Origin: Siphonodentalium dalli
Lineage: Eukaryota > Mollusca > Scaphopoda > Gadilida > Siphonodentaliidae
Direction: 5' to 3'
DNA length: 64,000 nt
Assembly (NCBI GenBank): GCA_032622095.1
Contig: CP136066.1
Location: forward strand, 226,676,961-226,740,960
Shown: positions 21,779 through 32,101 of the stretch, one piece after another
Position numbering within the stretch: position 1 is the first letter of the stretch
Layout: every line of letters starts with the position of its first letter
The notes under the pieces: model-generated
What the model saw: the letters and a program-made list of their open reading frames with translations, nothing else
The model's database searches: none
Told to the model about the DNA's origin: nothing
Position numbers and translations under genes: made by a program

Positions 21779-24700
21779 CAGAAAAAAATTTCAGGCACGT
21801 ATGGCATTTTTCCCTTTCGATCATTTTTTGTAACCACCCACCCCCACGCCAATTTGTTTTCCGTTTTCGACAGTTTTTTCCGACCATTTTTTGACACCCA
21901 CCCCCCCCCCCCTTAAAACACTAAAACAGTAATAAAGATGCGAAAACCGGCGGAAACATTTACTTCTTACTACTTTTGTAAATACGTGTCCAAATGTGTC
22001 AAGTTGACAAATCGAATGCACACTTAGGGTGCATTATGTATGGTTAAAGTCGGTTTTGTTGATTTGAACAATTGTTAAGTTGAGGAACAAGGTTATAGTA
22101 GTCTATAGATGAGAATGTTTTGGTATTTACTTTTTTGTTTTATGTTTTTAGTTGTATAAGTCTGTAACGTTCAGTCTTAGCTCAATATTATCATGTGCCA
22201 ACTTTATGTGATGAGAAATCCACTTCTATTTTTACATTGTTATGACAAAGGTTGTTTTACTGACAAGCCGTCCAGATTTGTTTTTCATTTGTTTTATTTG
22301 CACATTTAATTGTGTTTAGATCAATGTCTAGATTGTGATAAAACAAGCCATAGATTCACATGAAACAATGTCGCCATTAATACTTCTTTTGAATTATGAC
22401 AAGTTCAGTTATATAGGCAGAATGACTATAGTGAAGTTTTATTGGTATAATCAAACTTTGAAAACCAAACTTGGTAAAAGTTGACAATCAAAGGAAGTTT
22501 TACATGGCTTATTGTTATGATTTATCAAACGAAGATATCTAGTCTAATAGTGATGCCAAATACTCTATGTCCTGTTATCACAGTGTTTACTTTTTTATTT
22601 TAAAGTTTTATTTTTAATCAGCCCAGCTGAGCCCAGTTGCTGTTTCATAGTTGTATAGTGATGAGCATTCCACTTATTTTTCTTTTATACCTTTATGCTA
22701 AATTTTATTTGTGTTTGTTTTATATGCAGATTATGCTAAAACAAGATAATTTTGTTATGAGAATGGTTGTTGTTTATATGACAATTCCCTTAATGCTGTT
22801 CAGTGTATAAGATAGAACTTATCAGCTGCACCCTCCTGTAATACAAAACTGAATAAGTCTACTGTCGGTATATTTTATTACAAGTGTGTATATTTGATTA
22901 GCTCGGTTTAACATCAAAAGGCAGACTTTGCTTTTTAAAAATCGCTCATGCAGGATCACGTTCGAATTTCCCATGGACTAACACCCATTTATAAAAAATA
23001 CAACTGGATAACTGTCTGCAGTCAGTTTACCAGTTAGAATACATTATTTCTCTCATTCAAAGTGGTTTTGAAGCCCAAATCATTGCCAAAACTGGCTAAA
23101 ACACTAAAAAAACAAGCAGGAATTTTTTTTTTAGTTGCGGAAAAAATTGCTTGTTGGTGGCTTTGACCACCCACCCACCCCAATTTTTTTCACCCCCTCC
23201 CCTGTTTCATTTGGCATAAAAACAATTGGCAAGTGGGATTCTAATTATGGGATATGAACTACATGTATCTAGTCATAAATCATCGAGTGTGGATTATTCG
23301 TTACATGTGTCTAGTTACAGACAATATAAAGTGATACAAGCCTTGAAATAGTAGTCTGTCATTTGCAGAATGAGGTCCTCAGAGGGTGAATTTAGTGATG
23401 CTACCCTGCATAGCGGGCTAGCATCATCAAATTCACCCTCTGTGGACCTCATTCTGATGAGGTGTGAGCAGAATGAGGTCCCCAGAGGGTGAATTTAGTG
23501 ATGCTACCCTGCATAGTGGGCTAGCATCACTAAATTCACCCTCTGGTGACCTAATTCTGCAAATGACAGACCCACGAAAGTTATATGTAATCTTTTAAAC
23601 GGTGATACTATCTTTCTGTCATCATTTAACTTTCAGTTTTTCAGTTAGTTTTTACATTATATATTAAACAAAGATAAAAAATGAGAATTTCCTTTAAGTT
23701 TCCCAATTATAACCACCAATTCAATTTGGCAAATCATTTCGAAATTTGGCAAAAACAAATTTCATTTGGCAAAAATTTAGGCAGGAGAACATTTTGGTCC
23801 ACAACACCCTGCGCATTAATAAGAGTATGCACTGGCACAGGATATTTAGTGCTGCTCCAGCAATTAATTGATTCTGATAACTGAAGTGGTATTTAAAAAA
23901 ATGTTGTTGTTGGAATCTGATTTTATGGAGACCATCGAATTGGATTGAGTACCTTTAAACACACCATTCACAATAATCTTCTATTCTGTTTGGAAAATGA
24001 TACAATAAACCTAGTTGACTAAGTGTCTGTATATTTAGTATACTTAACCCTTTCATGGGAGCTGCACTGGTGTCAGTGAATCCCATATGGATCAATGCAT
24101 ATATTAGAGAATGCACTGGCTTACATGGTAAAGGTAAATATTTTTAGGCCAATGCATTCTCTTATAGATACTCGCATATATAAGAGAATGTATTGGCACA
24201 GGGTTTTCACAAAAATGTCAGGAAGCTCGTTATCCACTCATGGAAGGGTTACAAAGATTTTGGTACAAAGCAAAATAATGGAAACTCTATCCGTAAAATG
24301 GGAGGTTAAGTGTTATAGTTAGAATATGCCTATAATATGGTGACATACCGTATTTAAATTCGTTCAGTTTTGAATTCGCGCACTTTGAATTCGCGCACCT
24401 AGCTGCGCGAATTCAAAACTGACAAACTATTTTCGTAAATGGATTTGATGATAGTTACAGATCTTTATCGTCAATGAAGATATGTGTGCATATTAAACAC
24501 CATCATGACGACTTTACATCGTGCATAAATATAACATAACATAATTGTATCATCAATGTGTTGTGAAGTCTGGTGTTTATACGCTCCATATAATTATTCT
24601 GATATTGAAATAGTTATAAACATAATTTAAATGAACTCAAAGAAGTTAAACTGCAACCACGTATAGAAACATTTCATAAGAAAAAATCAAAACTTGGCTG

Positions 24701-27700
24701 TGTGTTGTGTTGACTGTTGGCTGTTTGGACACGGTGTTTGGACGCGGTGTTGCGCCATCGTTGCGAATAGGGCGACGTGCTTTCGCGCATCTTCAGTCTT
24801 CAATATGTGTATTTTCCACAGTATTTCAACATCAATGATGTTACCATGATTTGTTGATATATAATTATGTCATACATGTACATATCATTAATGGTTTACA
24901 CGTGGTTGCCCGCAAGTAAATTATAGTCCTAAACGCTTAATAGTCGGTCCAACCTTCCGCAATGTATATGTAACTTGTCGATATATAGCCTTCTTGTTTC
25001 CTGTGGTTTGGTCTAAACTCAGGAGTCGCTGTACTATTTTTCGCTCAGTTTTAAATTCGCGCACCGACGGGTGCACGAAAAATAGTACTGCGCGAATTTA
25101 AATACGAGTAAGGTAGTGCCCTAACTGTAACTGCTATCCGCGAGTTTTGTAAACCTCTTGATTGTTCTTTTATCACAGGGAAACCCATGTATCAACGACC
25201 AACCAACAATTGGAACACAGTGCACGTGTGAGCCGCCATATTGGGGACGATGTTGTCAGTTGGATGCACAAGGTATCTATCTATTCATGCAGTGTAAATA
25301 ATACTCCTGTATAGAGCCTCACACAGACCCAAGCAGACGACAGACATCAGTGCATTGTTCTCTCTGTCTGGGGCTCCATAAAGGGTTAATTCACAAACCA
25401 ACATGAACTATTTATACCCCCATATTTTGAAGAAAAATTATGGGGGGGGGGGGGTTATACTGGATTGGCTGTTCGTCTGTCTCCAAGCTTTAAATTAGTG
25501 TGTGTCATTTCATGAAGCCTTGAATTATTGTGTCTGTCATTTGCAGAATGAGGTCTCCAGAGAGTGAATTTAGTACTAGAATCATCAAATTTACTATTCT
25601 GTTTTCTCCACAACTGCTATGAGAGACCTAGGATCAGATCGAAATTCCCCAGTTGAAGTTAGTGATGTTCACCCATGCGCATTAGTCACTTCGATTATGC
25701 ATGTTATGTTCTACAAATTAGGGGATTGACATAATTATTCTAAGACCCTATGACCATATTCTTATACACACATGCAACTGTTAAATATTTTTTTATTTTT
25801 TATTTGTTCACCTTAACCCTTTACCCAACAAACCGGCCAAAACCGGCCAAATAAAGCTTCAACAGCCTAAAATATCTTCGGTCTGTCTCAATAGAACCAT
25901 ACAAATATGGATATCATTGGAACCGGCTCCTTGACCACATTGTGATAGTTACAGTTATGCCCTGTGCCAATGCATTCTCTTATATATGCGAGTCGACCAT
26001 AGGTCGCCTCGCATATATAAGAGAATGCATTGGCCTAAAAAAAAACTTTTTTTAACACTTTTTACCATTTTTTCTTACATTCTTTAACAATTTTATAATT
26101 TTTAATGTGTTAAGCCAATGCATTCTCTTATATATGCGAGGCGACCTATGGTCGACTCGCATATATAAGAGAATGCATTGGCACAGGGCCCTTCTGTTGG
26201 GTAAAGGGTTAACCTTTTTTTGTTTTCAGATTGTCCAGCGACACAGGGATACACACTTTACAGTCTAACTAACTCCAATGTCTGCATGAAATATTTTGAT
26301 GGTTTCGATGCCACTGATGCGATGCAGTACTGTGCCACTGACGGTGCGCACTTATTAGTCCTGGAGGATCAAGTAATGCTGGATGACATCAGAGTAATTC
26401 TCGCCGGGCTAGGTCACACTTCAGGTAAATTCAGAGTAATTCTCGCCGGGCTAGGTCAACTTCAGGTAAATTCACGCCAGGCTAGGTCACACTTCAGGTA
26501 ATTCTCGCCGGGCTAGGTCATACTTCAGGTAAATTCAGGGCATGAAATCTACATCATCATTTGCTCTAAACTAGCGGCAACATGTCTGGCAATTCCAACA
26601 TTCGTTTTTGTTCTCTATTTTCCAAAGTACATATATATGATTTTTTTTTATTTTATGAAAACCAGACATAGTGAAATAGATTATATCGAAGTCCAATTTT
26701 CAAGGCAGTTGTTCAATTTGTGACTAAAGCATGAAACTTTGCATGTATGTACACATACTAATTTATATTAGATTTGGAGCCATGCTGAAATTTCAATTTT
26801 AACTCCTCTTTTAAGGGGTTTTCAGGATTTAAAGAGCGTTTCGTCATTATACAATTTATTAAATGTTGTACTGTAATTAATCTTACAATGAAATGTCCGA
26901 TTTAAAATTACGCATATACAATTAAGTATGATTCTTCGAGATATAATGCCACATTTTTAGGGTAAAATTGGAACTCCCCATCCCAGATGAATGGCAGCCG
27001 GAAGTAAAAAATTGATGTTTTTTCACTATTATCTTCTAGATCAGTCTGCTCTATGGAACTGGTTCAGAATTGTGACTTTATTTTGTATTATTCATATTAA
27101 CTAATCATTGGAGCAATGAAATATGCCATTCATGAGGTACCAGCCCCTTCCGATCCTTCAAAATTCAATCTACAGAACTTGGTATGACATTTCACCAAAT
27201 ATCACCGTTAGAACTGTCATATTTTAACATGAAATGGAAAGAAATGTGCTAAGTAAGTGAGGCAGACCATTACCTATGAATATTTCAACTCAATCGAACC
27301 AAAATTGTCACTTGGACTGAAAATAGCTGCCAAAATGGTGACCAAAACCTGGAAAATGGTAAATATTAGCCCAGCATGCCATGTAATCGCTTACAAGTTG
27401 TGGTCAATGAATACAATTGGCTATTCAGTTATATACATTAAATTATAATATTTCTAATGTACATTGGTTACATATTTCTATTGTATCACTCTGACATTAC
27501 CAGAAATATTGGATTTTTCTATCACAAACTTGACATCAAAATCGGCAAAAAATAACTTTTCAGGTTTGGACCATTTATTCAAGTAAAATGATGTCAAAGA
27601 TGTTTATTGTTTTTATCTCAAATGTGTCACACTGATGTGTCTTAAATGCATCACGCTGATGTGTCTTAAATGCATCACACTGATGTGTCTTAAATGTGTC

Positions 27701-30700
27701 ACACTGATGTGTCTTAAATGCATCACACTGATGTGTCTTAAATGTGTCACACTGATGTGTCTCAAATGCGTCACACTGATGTGTCTTAAATGCGTCACAC
27801 TGATGTGTCTTAAATGCATCACACTGATGTGTCTTAAATGCGTCACACTGATGTGTCTTAAATGCGTCACACTGACGTGTCTCAAATGCGTCACACTGAT
27901 GTGTCTTAAATGCATCACACTGATGTGTCTTAAATGCGTCACACTGATGTGTCTTAAATGCGTCACACTGATGTGTCTTAAATGCATCACACTGATGTGT
28001 CTTAAATGCGTCACACTGATGTGTCTTAAATGCGTCACACTGATGTGTCTTAAATGCGTCACACTGATGTGTCTTAAATGCGTCACACTGATGTGTCTTA
28101 AATGCGTCACACTGATGTGTCTTTTAGACAACATTATTCAAGATGGCTTCCAAATTGGCAACCAAATTCGTTAAAAAAAGTTGACTTTTTTTTACATATA
28201 TCCTGAACATTATTCTTTTGTTCCCAAAAGGTAGAAAGATATGACTGACTTGTTTATTAGCCATGTTACGTAATCCACTGACTACTACATGTACATATTA
28301 TTCTGGTTTTCCCAGTATCTTCTGAGGCATGACACATACATTCATTTTAAATTATTTTGTATGGAATTTTGCCAAAAAACATTTTGGGATTCTGGACATA
28401 TATTTGAATGGAAATGGGCAGAATGAGTGAAACCATATTATGTGGCTACTCTCGCCCATCATCATCAAAAATTCAAAATCAACTTAATATATGGTGTATG
28501 TCAAAATGCAGCCATGGAGTGAATGTGTGGTCATAGGTGAGGTGAATAGTTATACAGGTTATTGTACGGTCATGAATGATGCGGATTGGTGGCTATATGG
28601 TGATGGGTGGTGAAATGTATAGGTATACAAGGAGTGTCTGTATGGTCATGTGTGAGGTGAATAGTGTATAGTATAATTTATAACTATAAATAATATATAT
28701 AGTTGTACATGGAATGACTGTACCGGGATGATTGTTGAAGTCTATATGCATACCTGGAGTATAGCTGGATGGTCATTGGTGGTGTGTGGGTATATATGAA
28801 GTGCCCTTGTGGTCATGGTTGTATATATGATGTATATGCATCTCTGACGTGGCTGTATTGTCATTGGTGGATGTATAGGTATACAGGGAGTAGCTGTATG
28901 ATCATGGATGGGGTGTGTGAGTATATATCGAGTGGCTGAATTCTCATGGGCGAGGTTTATATGCGAATCTTGAGTGTACGATTTGTTGTGCTGGACATTG
29001 GTATATCCTTTGGTGAGGTGTAGATGTATACCTGGATTGACTCTATAGATGGTCATGAGTGGGGTTCCCAGAGGGTGAATTTAGTGATGCTAGCCCTCTA
29101 TGCGGGGTAGCGTCACTAAATCACCCTCTGGTTACCTCATTCTGCAAATGACTGACACACTATTTCAAGTCTTGGTGATGGCCTGAAATTTAATGTTTCC
29201 AAATAAACAAAATTTTTGCCAAATAAGTGATTATCTAACACACGTTCTGAAGCCATCTCACCCTCTGAAGTGTGAGGTGTGATTAGTTGACTGGTTATTG
29301 TGGAAACAACCTGCTGCTATTGTTTTGATATGATAGGAATGGGGATAATAACGGCTTCTAAGGGTTTCCCAAACTCCAGATATAGTGAGATGAACTCAGA
29401 GAATAAGAGAAACTTTAATATCCAGAATGTGAAAACAGTTCATTATTGTTATTTATGAATTCGCCGGTTCGTCATTCAAACCAACTATTGTGATATACTG
29501 GTTATTATCTTTGCTAACAAACATGCCTAAAGTAATCTAAATGTCAAAATTTATGGACATAACTCTGAAATATATCATAATCTGAACTGAAGAAATTAAT
29601 ATGTTAATATATATTAACTTATTTACAACTTTAATACAAATGTAATACCCGGGCCGACTCGCCCCTGAAAGCTGGGCCAGCTCGCCCCAAAAACTGCCTG
29701 GGTCGAGTGGGCCCGGATCCATACAGGTATTCAGCTGAAATCCACCAGCATGTATCACAAAAAAAACTAATTTTAATTTCCATGAGATGAGTTCTTGGGC
29801 TAGGTACTGTGCTAAGGCCAGACCCAGGTCAACATTCAGACACATACATGTACGTGTAAATAGAAACTTGAAAATAAGACGGTCATATGCAGTCTGCAGA
29901 ATAAGCTCCAAGGAGGGTGAGTTTAGTGATGGTACCCAGCATAGTGGGCTATAGCATTACCAAATTCACCATATGTGACTCTCATTCCGTAGCTAGTTCT
30001 CCATGGTTGGTCGAGACCAAAATAGAATGAGGTCGTCAGAGGTTGAATTTATTGATGCTATGCCTAGTAGTATCGCCAAATGCGCCCTCTGCAGACCTCG
30101 ATCATTTTGCTGATGTCCAGCACATCATTTTTAGACTTGCATATATATTAAGTTATATTATATTTTCTCTCCCTTCTTTTCACTGGTCTGTTCTTATTCT
30201 GTTTATTCCACTTAGCAGCCTTCTCCATATCTACACATTCAATTTCTATGGATATGCGCGCCCAATCTTTTATCTGGGTACCACCATCTCAAGATTGTTA
30301 TCTCAGTGATATGCATTGTTGCAGTCCCATGACCGAGTTACGATACAATTTTGACTCGGTCATCAGGTCGCGTTAACCCTTTGGAGTTTGGACCCATCTC
30401 CTGAACCTTCCCAACACTTCACAGCAGAAAATATACAGGCCACATGAGGCCACTGAAAGAAACATAAACCACATGGCAATGTGATCGAATGTAAAAGGCG
30501 AATTATGACCACTTGGAGAAAAGTTACTTTTTTCGCGGCTGAACCACCCACCCACCCCGGCCTACTGAATGGAAAAAAAGTGAATGACCCCCCCCCCCCC
30601 CCCCCCTTATGGCCCTTTGTTGAAATTACCATGGGCATATTTTGCCACCCCCTAGCGATGCTCTTGTTGTTTATGAGGCCGCAAACCCTGCCAAGGTTGA

Positions 30701-31305
30701 ATTTAGTGTGTCTGACATTTGCAGAATGAAGTCCCCAGATGGTGAAATTTAGTGATGATTATCCTGCATGGTGGGCTTGGATCATCAAAATCACACTTGC
30801 TAGGAACTTCATGCTGCTTAGGTCTCAACTGCTATGGGAGATCTAGGATCAGATTGAATTTCCCCAGTTGAAGTTGGTGATCAGTCACCTCAATTATGCA
30901 TTTTATCTTCTGCAAATTAGGGGAAAAGTAACTAAAAACAATGTTAATTTGAGACAATAGATATTTCCCAGAAGGTGAGGTCCCCACTCGCCCACTGTGT
31001 GGGATAGGAACACTAAATTCACCCAAATGACAGACACACTATTTGAAGGCTTTAAAATCTCATTCATTTCTTATTATATTTATTTATTTATAGATCCACT
31101 CTGGATTGATGGCCAAGTAAACACTACCAGCGGCACAGTTTACTTATGGAACGGACAGCCAGCTCCATTCGTCCCATGGTATCCAGGTTATCCTCTAGGT
31201 GGTTCTTGGAATTGGAAAGTGAGGCTTGTCTTTAATTCTGATGGCACGATGGGTTTCAAGGACGGGGCTGGGCCCAATAGCAGGCCCATAATCTGCCAAC
31301 TCTGA
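21080..31305 (+). CDS. lectin-like gene A: secreted PAN-EGF-CTLD protein, four exons
   Basis: Exons 21080-21409, 25179-25272, 26230-26424 and 31094-31305 join to 276 aa with phases 0, 1, 1. Residues 1-25 are a signal peptide (hydrophobic core FFSWVVMVSVSISVVAG). Residues 32-90 are a PAN/apple-like module with Cys 32, 37, 40, 55, 59, 65, 81 and 86. Residues 114-136 are a half-EGF module (CTCEPPYWGRCCQ). Residues 143-276 are a C-type-lectin-like domain: CPATQGYTLY, VCMKYF, AMQYCATDGAHLLVLE, WIDG, LWNGQP..PWYPGYP, IICQL. The N-terminal disulfide pair (143/160) and the 176/274 pair are present; the inner pair is missing. The EPN/QPD and WND calcium motifs are absent. The ATG was chosen because it is conserved in gene B and places the signal peptide first; an upstream in-frame ATG at 20969 is less likely. 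Ligand unknown. Confidence 0.87.
21410..23349. other. gene A intron 1, first part
   Basis: Mostly AT-rich unassigned sequence. It holds the long G run at 21745, C-rich ACCCACCCCC stretches near 21835, 21897 and 23170, and a TTGGCAAAAA..CATTTCATTT phrase seen also near 23755. No gene is seen. Confidence 0.5.
21745..21777 (+). repeat. G33 homopolymer
   Basis: 33 consecutive G by count, the longest homopolymer in the window. It could form G-quadruplex in the DNA or in the intron 1 transcript. Its true length is uncertain because such runs are error-prone in sequencing. Confidence 0.85.
23350..23575. mobile_element. two adjacent family A hairpins
   Basis: Two hairpins each with GAGGGTGAATTTAGTGATGC..GCATCA(T/C)(C/T)AAATTCACCCTC lie head to tail (about 23366-23458 and 23470-23560) without the usual central part. 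This suggests excision or recombination between ends. Confidence 0.75.
23848..23962. mobile_element. family D MITE, right-end fragment
   Basis: AATTAATTGATTCTGATAACTG..GTTGTTGGAATCTGATTTTA..GGATTGAGTACCTTTAA. Confidence 0.6.
24044..24250. mobile_element. family B composite, TTAACCCTTTCATGA shell
   Basis: Left end TTAACCCTTTCATGGGAGCT, right end GGAAGCTCGT..TCATGGAAGGGTT. The two internal hairpins are partly deleted. Confidence 0.65.
24349..25110. mobile_element. fold-back element in gene A intron 1
   Basis: The ends are inverted: CGTATTTAAATTCGTTCAG at left, GCGCGAATTTAAATACGAG at right. Each end is also a local palindrome (TCAGTTTTGAATTCGCGCA..TGCGCGAATTCAAAACTGA, and CAGTTTTAAATTCGCGCACC..GGTGCACG). 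The centre is AT-rich and unique here. It ends about 70 bp before exon 2. Confidence 0.65.
25179..25272 (+). CDS. gene A exon 2: half-EGF module
   Basis: 94 nt between TTTTATCACAG and AAG|GTATCT. It encodes GNPCINDQPTIGTQCTCEPP then YWGRCCQLDAQ. The C.C....G..C pattern is the C-terminal half of an EGF fold. Exit phase 1. Confidence 0.87.
25307..25390. repeat. small inverted repeat after exon 2
   Basis: AGAGCCTCACACAGACCCA..GCAGACGAC pairs loosely with CTGTCTGGGGCTCCATAAAG. The same phrase follows exon 2 of gene B (47457) and occurs near 14741 and 33000-33060. Confidence 0.5.
25525..25745. mobile_element. family A MITE, partial, reversed centre
   Basis: GTCATTTGCAGAATGAGGTC is followed by AACTGCTATGAGAGACCTAG and AAATTAGGGGATTGACAT, the complement of the standard centre. 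Confidence 0.55.
25813..26212. mobile_element. family B composite in the TTAACCCTTTACCCAACA shell
   Basis: Perfect outer inverted ends TTAACCCTTTACCCAACA and TGTTGGGTAAAGGGTTAA. Inside are a ~140-bp unique arm, then two perfect family B hairpins bounded by CCCTGTGCC and GGCACAGGG. About 400 bp. It ends 17 bp upstream of gene A exon 3. A copy in opposite orientation is at 46557-46923. Confidence 0.85.
26230..26424 (+). CDS. gene A exon 3: first half of the lectin-like domain
   Basis: 195 nt, acceptor TTTTTTTGTTTTCAG, donor TCAG|GTAAAT. It encodes DCPATQG..AHLLVLEDQVMLDD..GLGHTSG. A MITE ends only 17 bp before this exon, and the 3' end of the exon with its donor is repeated downstream (26395-26535). 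Confidence 0.87.
26395..26535 (+). repeat. exon-3 end and donor site repeated four times
   Basis: GTAATTCTCGCCGGGCTAGG..CACTTCAG|GTAAATTCA is iterated about four times, giving potential donors after 26424, 26465, 26497 and 26528. Only the first keeps the frame with exon 4: +41, +73 and +104 nt all shift it, and a stop occurs at 26499-26501. Confidence 0.85.
26536..27616. other. gene A intron 3, unassigned
   Basis: AT-rich, no repeat family or coding frame recognised. Plus-strand phrases such as CAAAATGGTGACCAAAACCT resemble R1/R3-type repeats only weakly. Confidence 0.45.
27617..28124. repeat. 24-bp satellite, ~21 copies
   Basis: The unit GATGTGTCTTAAATGCGTCA+CACT varies mainly at GCG/GCA/GTG. 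Because 24 is a multiple of 3, frames stay open on both strands as an eight-residue repeat (MCLKCVTL on plus). It lies in gene A intron 3. Confidence 0.95.
28480..29054. repeat. degenerate ~65-bp repeat region
   Basis: Phrases of the form TGGTCAT.G.TG.GGTG.ATAG..TATA.A.GGAGTG.CTGTATGGTCATG recur irregularly. This is an old, diverged tandem array. Confidence 0.55.
29055..29170. mobile_element. family A hairpin
   Basis: GGTTCCCAGAGGGTGAATTT..ACTAAATCACCCTCTGGTTA, then CTCATTCTGCAAATGACTGA. Confidence 0.7.
29171..29892. other. gene A intron 3, unassigned
   Basis: AT-rich. A GC-rich patch at 29645-29720 (GGGCCGACTCGCCCCTGAAA, GGGCCAGCTCGCCCCAAAAA) looks like a small direct repeat. No gene is seen. 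Confidence 0.45.
29893..30145. mobile_element. family A hairpins, two degenerate copies
   Basis: CTGCAGAATAAGCTCCAAGG..ACCAAATTCACCATATGTGA (to about 29990), and AGAATGAGGTCGTCAGAGG..CCAAATGCGCCCTCTGCAGAC (30025-30110). Confidence 0.55.
30703..31058. mobile_element. family A MITE directly upstream of gene A exon 4
   Basis: Left end GTGTGTCTGACATTTGCAGA, reversed centre (AACTGCTATGGGAGATCTAG..AATTAGGGG), right end AATGACAGACACACTATTTG. It stops about 36 bp before exon 4, so only a short AT-rich stretch separates it from the acceptor. Confidence 0.7.
31094..31305 (+). CDS. gene A exon 4: second half of the lectin-like domain
   Basis: 212 nt with stop TGA, acceptor TTATTTATTTATAG. It encodes WIDGQVNTTSGTVYLWNGQP through PIICQL. 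Only the last cysteine of the canonical set is here. Confidence 0.87.
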
Positions 31306-31342
31306 TTAGCTCAACTTTATGGGGCGCCGTTCTTCTATTTAA

Positions 31343-31409
31343 GTGGAAAGTGAGGCTTGACTTTAATGCTGATGGCACGATGGGGTTCAGGAATGGGAAT
31401 GGAGTATGG
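31343..31409 (+). pseudogene. duplicated fragment of gene A exon 4
   Basis: TGGAAAGTGAGGCTTGACTT..GATGGCACGATGGGGTTCAG reads WKVRLDFNADGTMGFRNGNG, close to the exon 4 stretch WKVRLVFNSDGTMGFKDGAG. It lies 38 bp after the gene A stop and lacks the lectin C-terminus. It is the residue of a local exon duplication, cut off by a family A element. Confidence 0.75.
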
Positions 31410-31414
31410 AGAAG

Positions 31415-31862
31415 GCAAGCCTGCAAATAGCGTGTCTGTCATTTGCAGAATGAGATCCCCAGAGGGTGAATTTAGTGATGCTATCCCGTACAGCATGCTA
31501 GCATCACCAAATTCACCCTCTGGAGACCTCATTCTGCTTAGGCCTCATCTTCTGGGAAGTATCTATTGTATCAAATTAACATTGTTTTTAGTTACGTTTT
31601 CCCTTCTGGGAAGTTTCTATATCCCCTAATTTGCAGAAGATAAAATACATAAACTCGGTGCCCAATGGGTGAACATCACCAACTTCAACTGGGAACTTCA
31701 ATCTGATCCTAAGTCTACAATAGCAGTTGAGGGCTTAAGCAGAATGAGGTCCCCAGAGGGTGAATTTAGTGACGCTAGCATGCTATGTGGGATAGCATCA
31801 CTAAATTCACCCTCTGGGGACCTCATTCTGCTAATGACAGACAGGCTATTTGCAGGCTTGGG
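31415..31862. mobile_element. family A MITE, best-preserved full copy
   Basis: Outer inverted ends AAGCCTGCAAATAGCGTGTC and the complement of GACAGGCTATTTGCAGGCTT. Two hairpins with CAGAATGAG.TCCCCAGAGG flank a ~220-bp centre. About 450 bp. Confidence 0.85.
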
Positions 31863-31884
31863 CTCTGATACTATCCATTACTTT

Positions 31885-32100
31885 TTAGCTCAACTTGACA
31901 AATTCAAGTTTGAACTATTGCCATGGGTTGACATCCGCTGTCTGTCAATTTCCTTTAGCACATCCTACAGGTCACATTCTCATCTGATTGTCTCCAAACT
32001 CCATTTGGACCTTCAGGGTGACCTCTAGATGGGAGCTATGAATTCTTTTCAGAAATTCGTTAAAAAACATGGCTACCAGCAGTCATCTAGGATATAAAAT
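31885..32100. repeat. R1 dispersed repeat
   Basis: TAGCTCAACTTGACAAATTC, TGCCATGGGTTGACATCCGC, GGTGACCTCTAGATGGGAGC and AACATGGCTACCAGCAGTCA. Confidence 0.65.
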
Positions 32101-32101
32101 T

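Larger units (their letters stand above)
16089..31305 (+). repeat. segmental duplication, copy A
   Basis: Conserved landmarks in the same order as 39584-51606 are: DTD2 terminal-exon sequence, half of a family B element (16380), the 68-bp satellite, CCCGGGTGAGCATA..GAGGCTTAAGG (19223), GACTCCACCCCTTGCATT (19397), CATCATGCCAAACACGTGTG (19840), the promoter segment, and the four lectin exons. The distance between matching landmarks falls from about 23.5 kb to 20.3 kb through later indels. Confidence 0.85.

Noticed and set aside
27613-28134. Open frames of ~175 codons on both strands (MCLKCVTL and RHISVTHL repeats)
   Set aside because: Both are translations of a 24-bp satellite inside an intron; openness follows from the unit length.
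29537-29911. 124-codon minus frame in gene A intron 3
   Set aside because: No recognisable domain, composition follows local AT content, and it overlaps family A sequence at one end.
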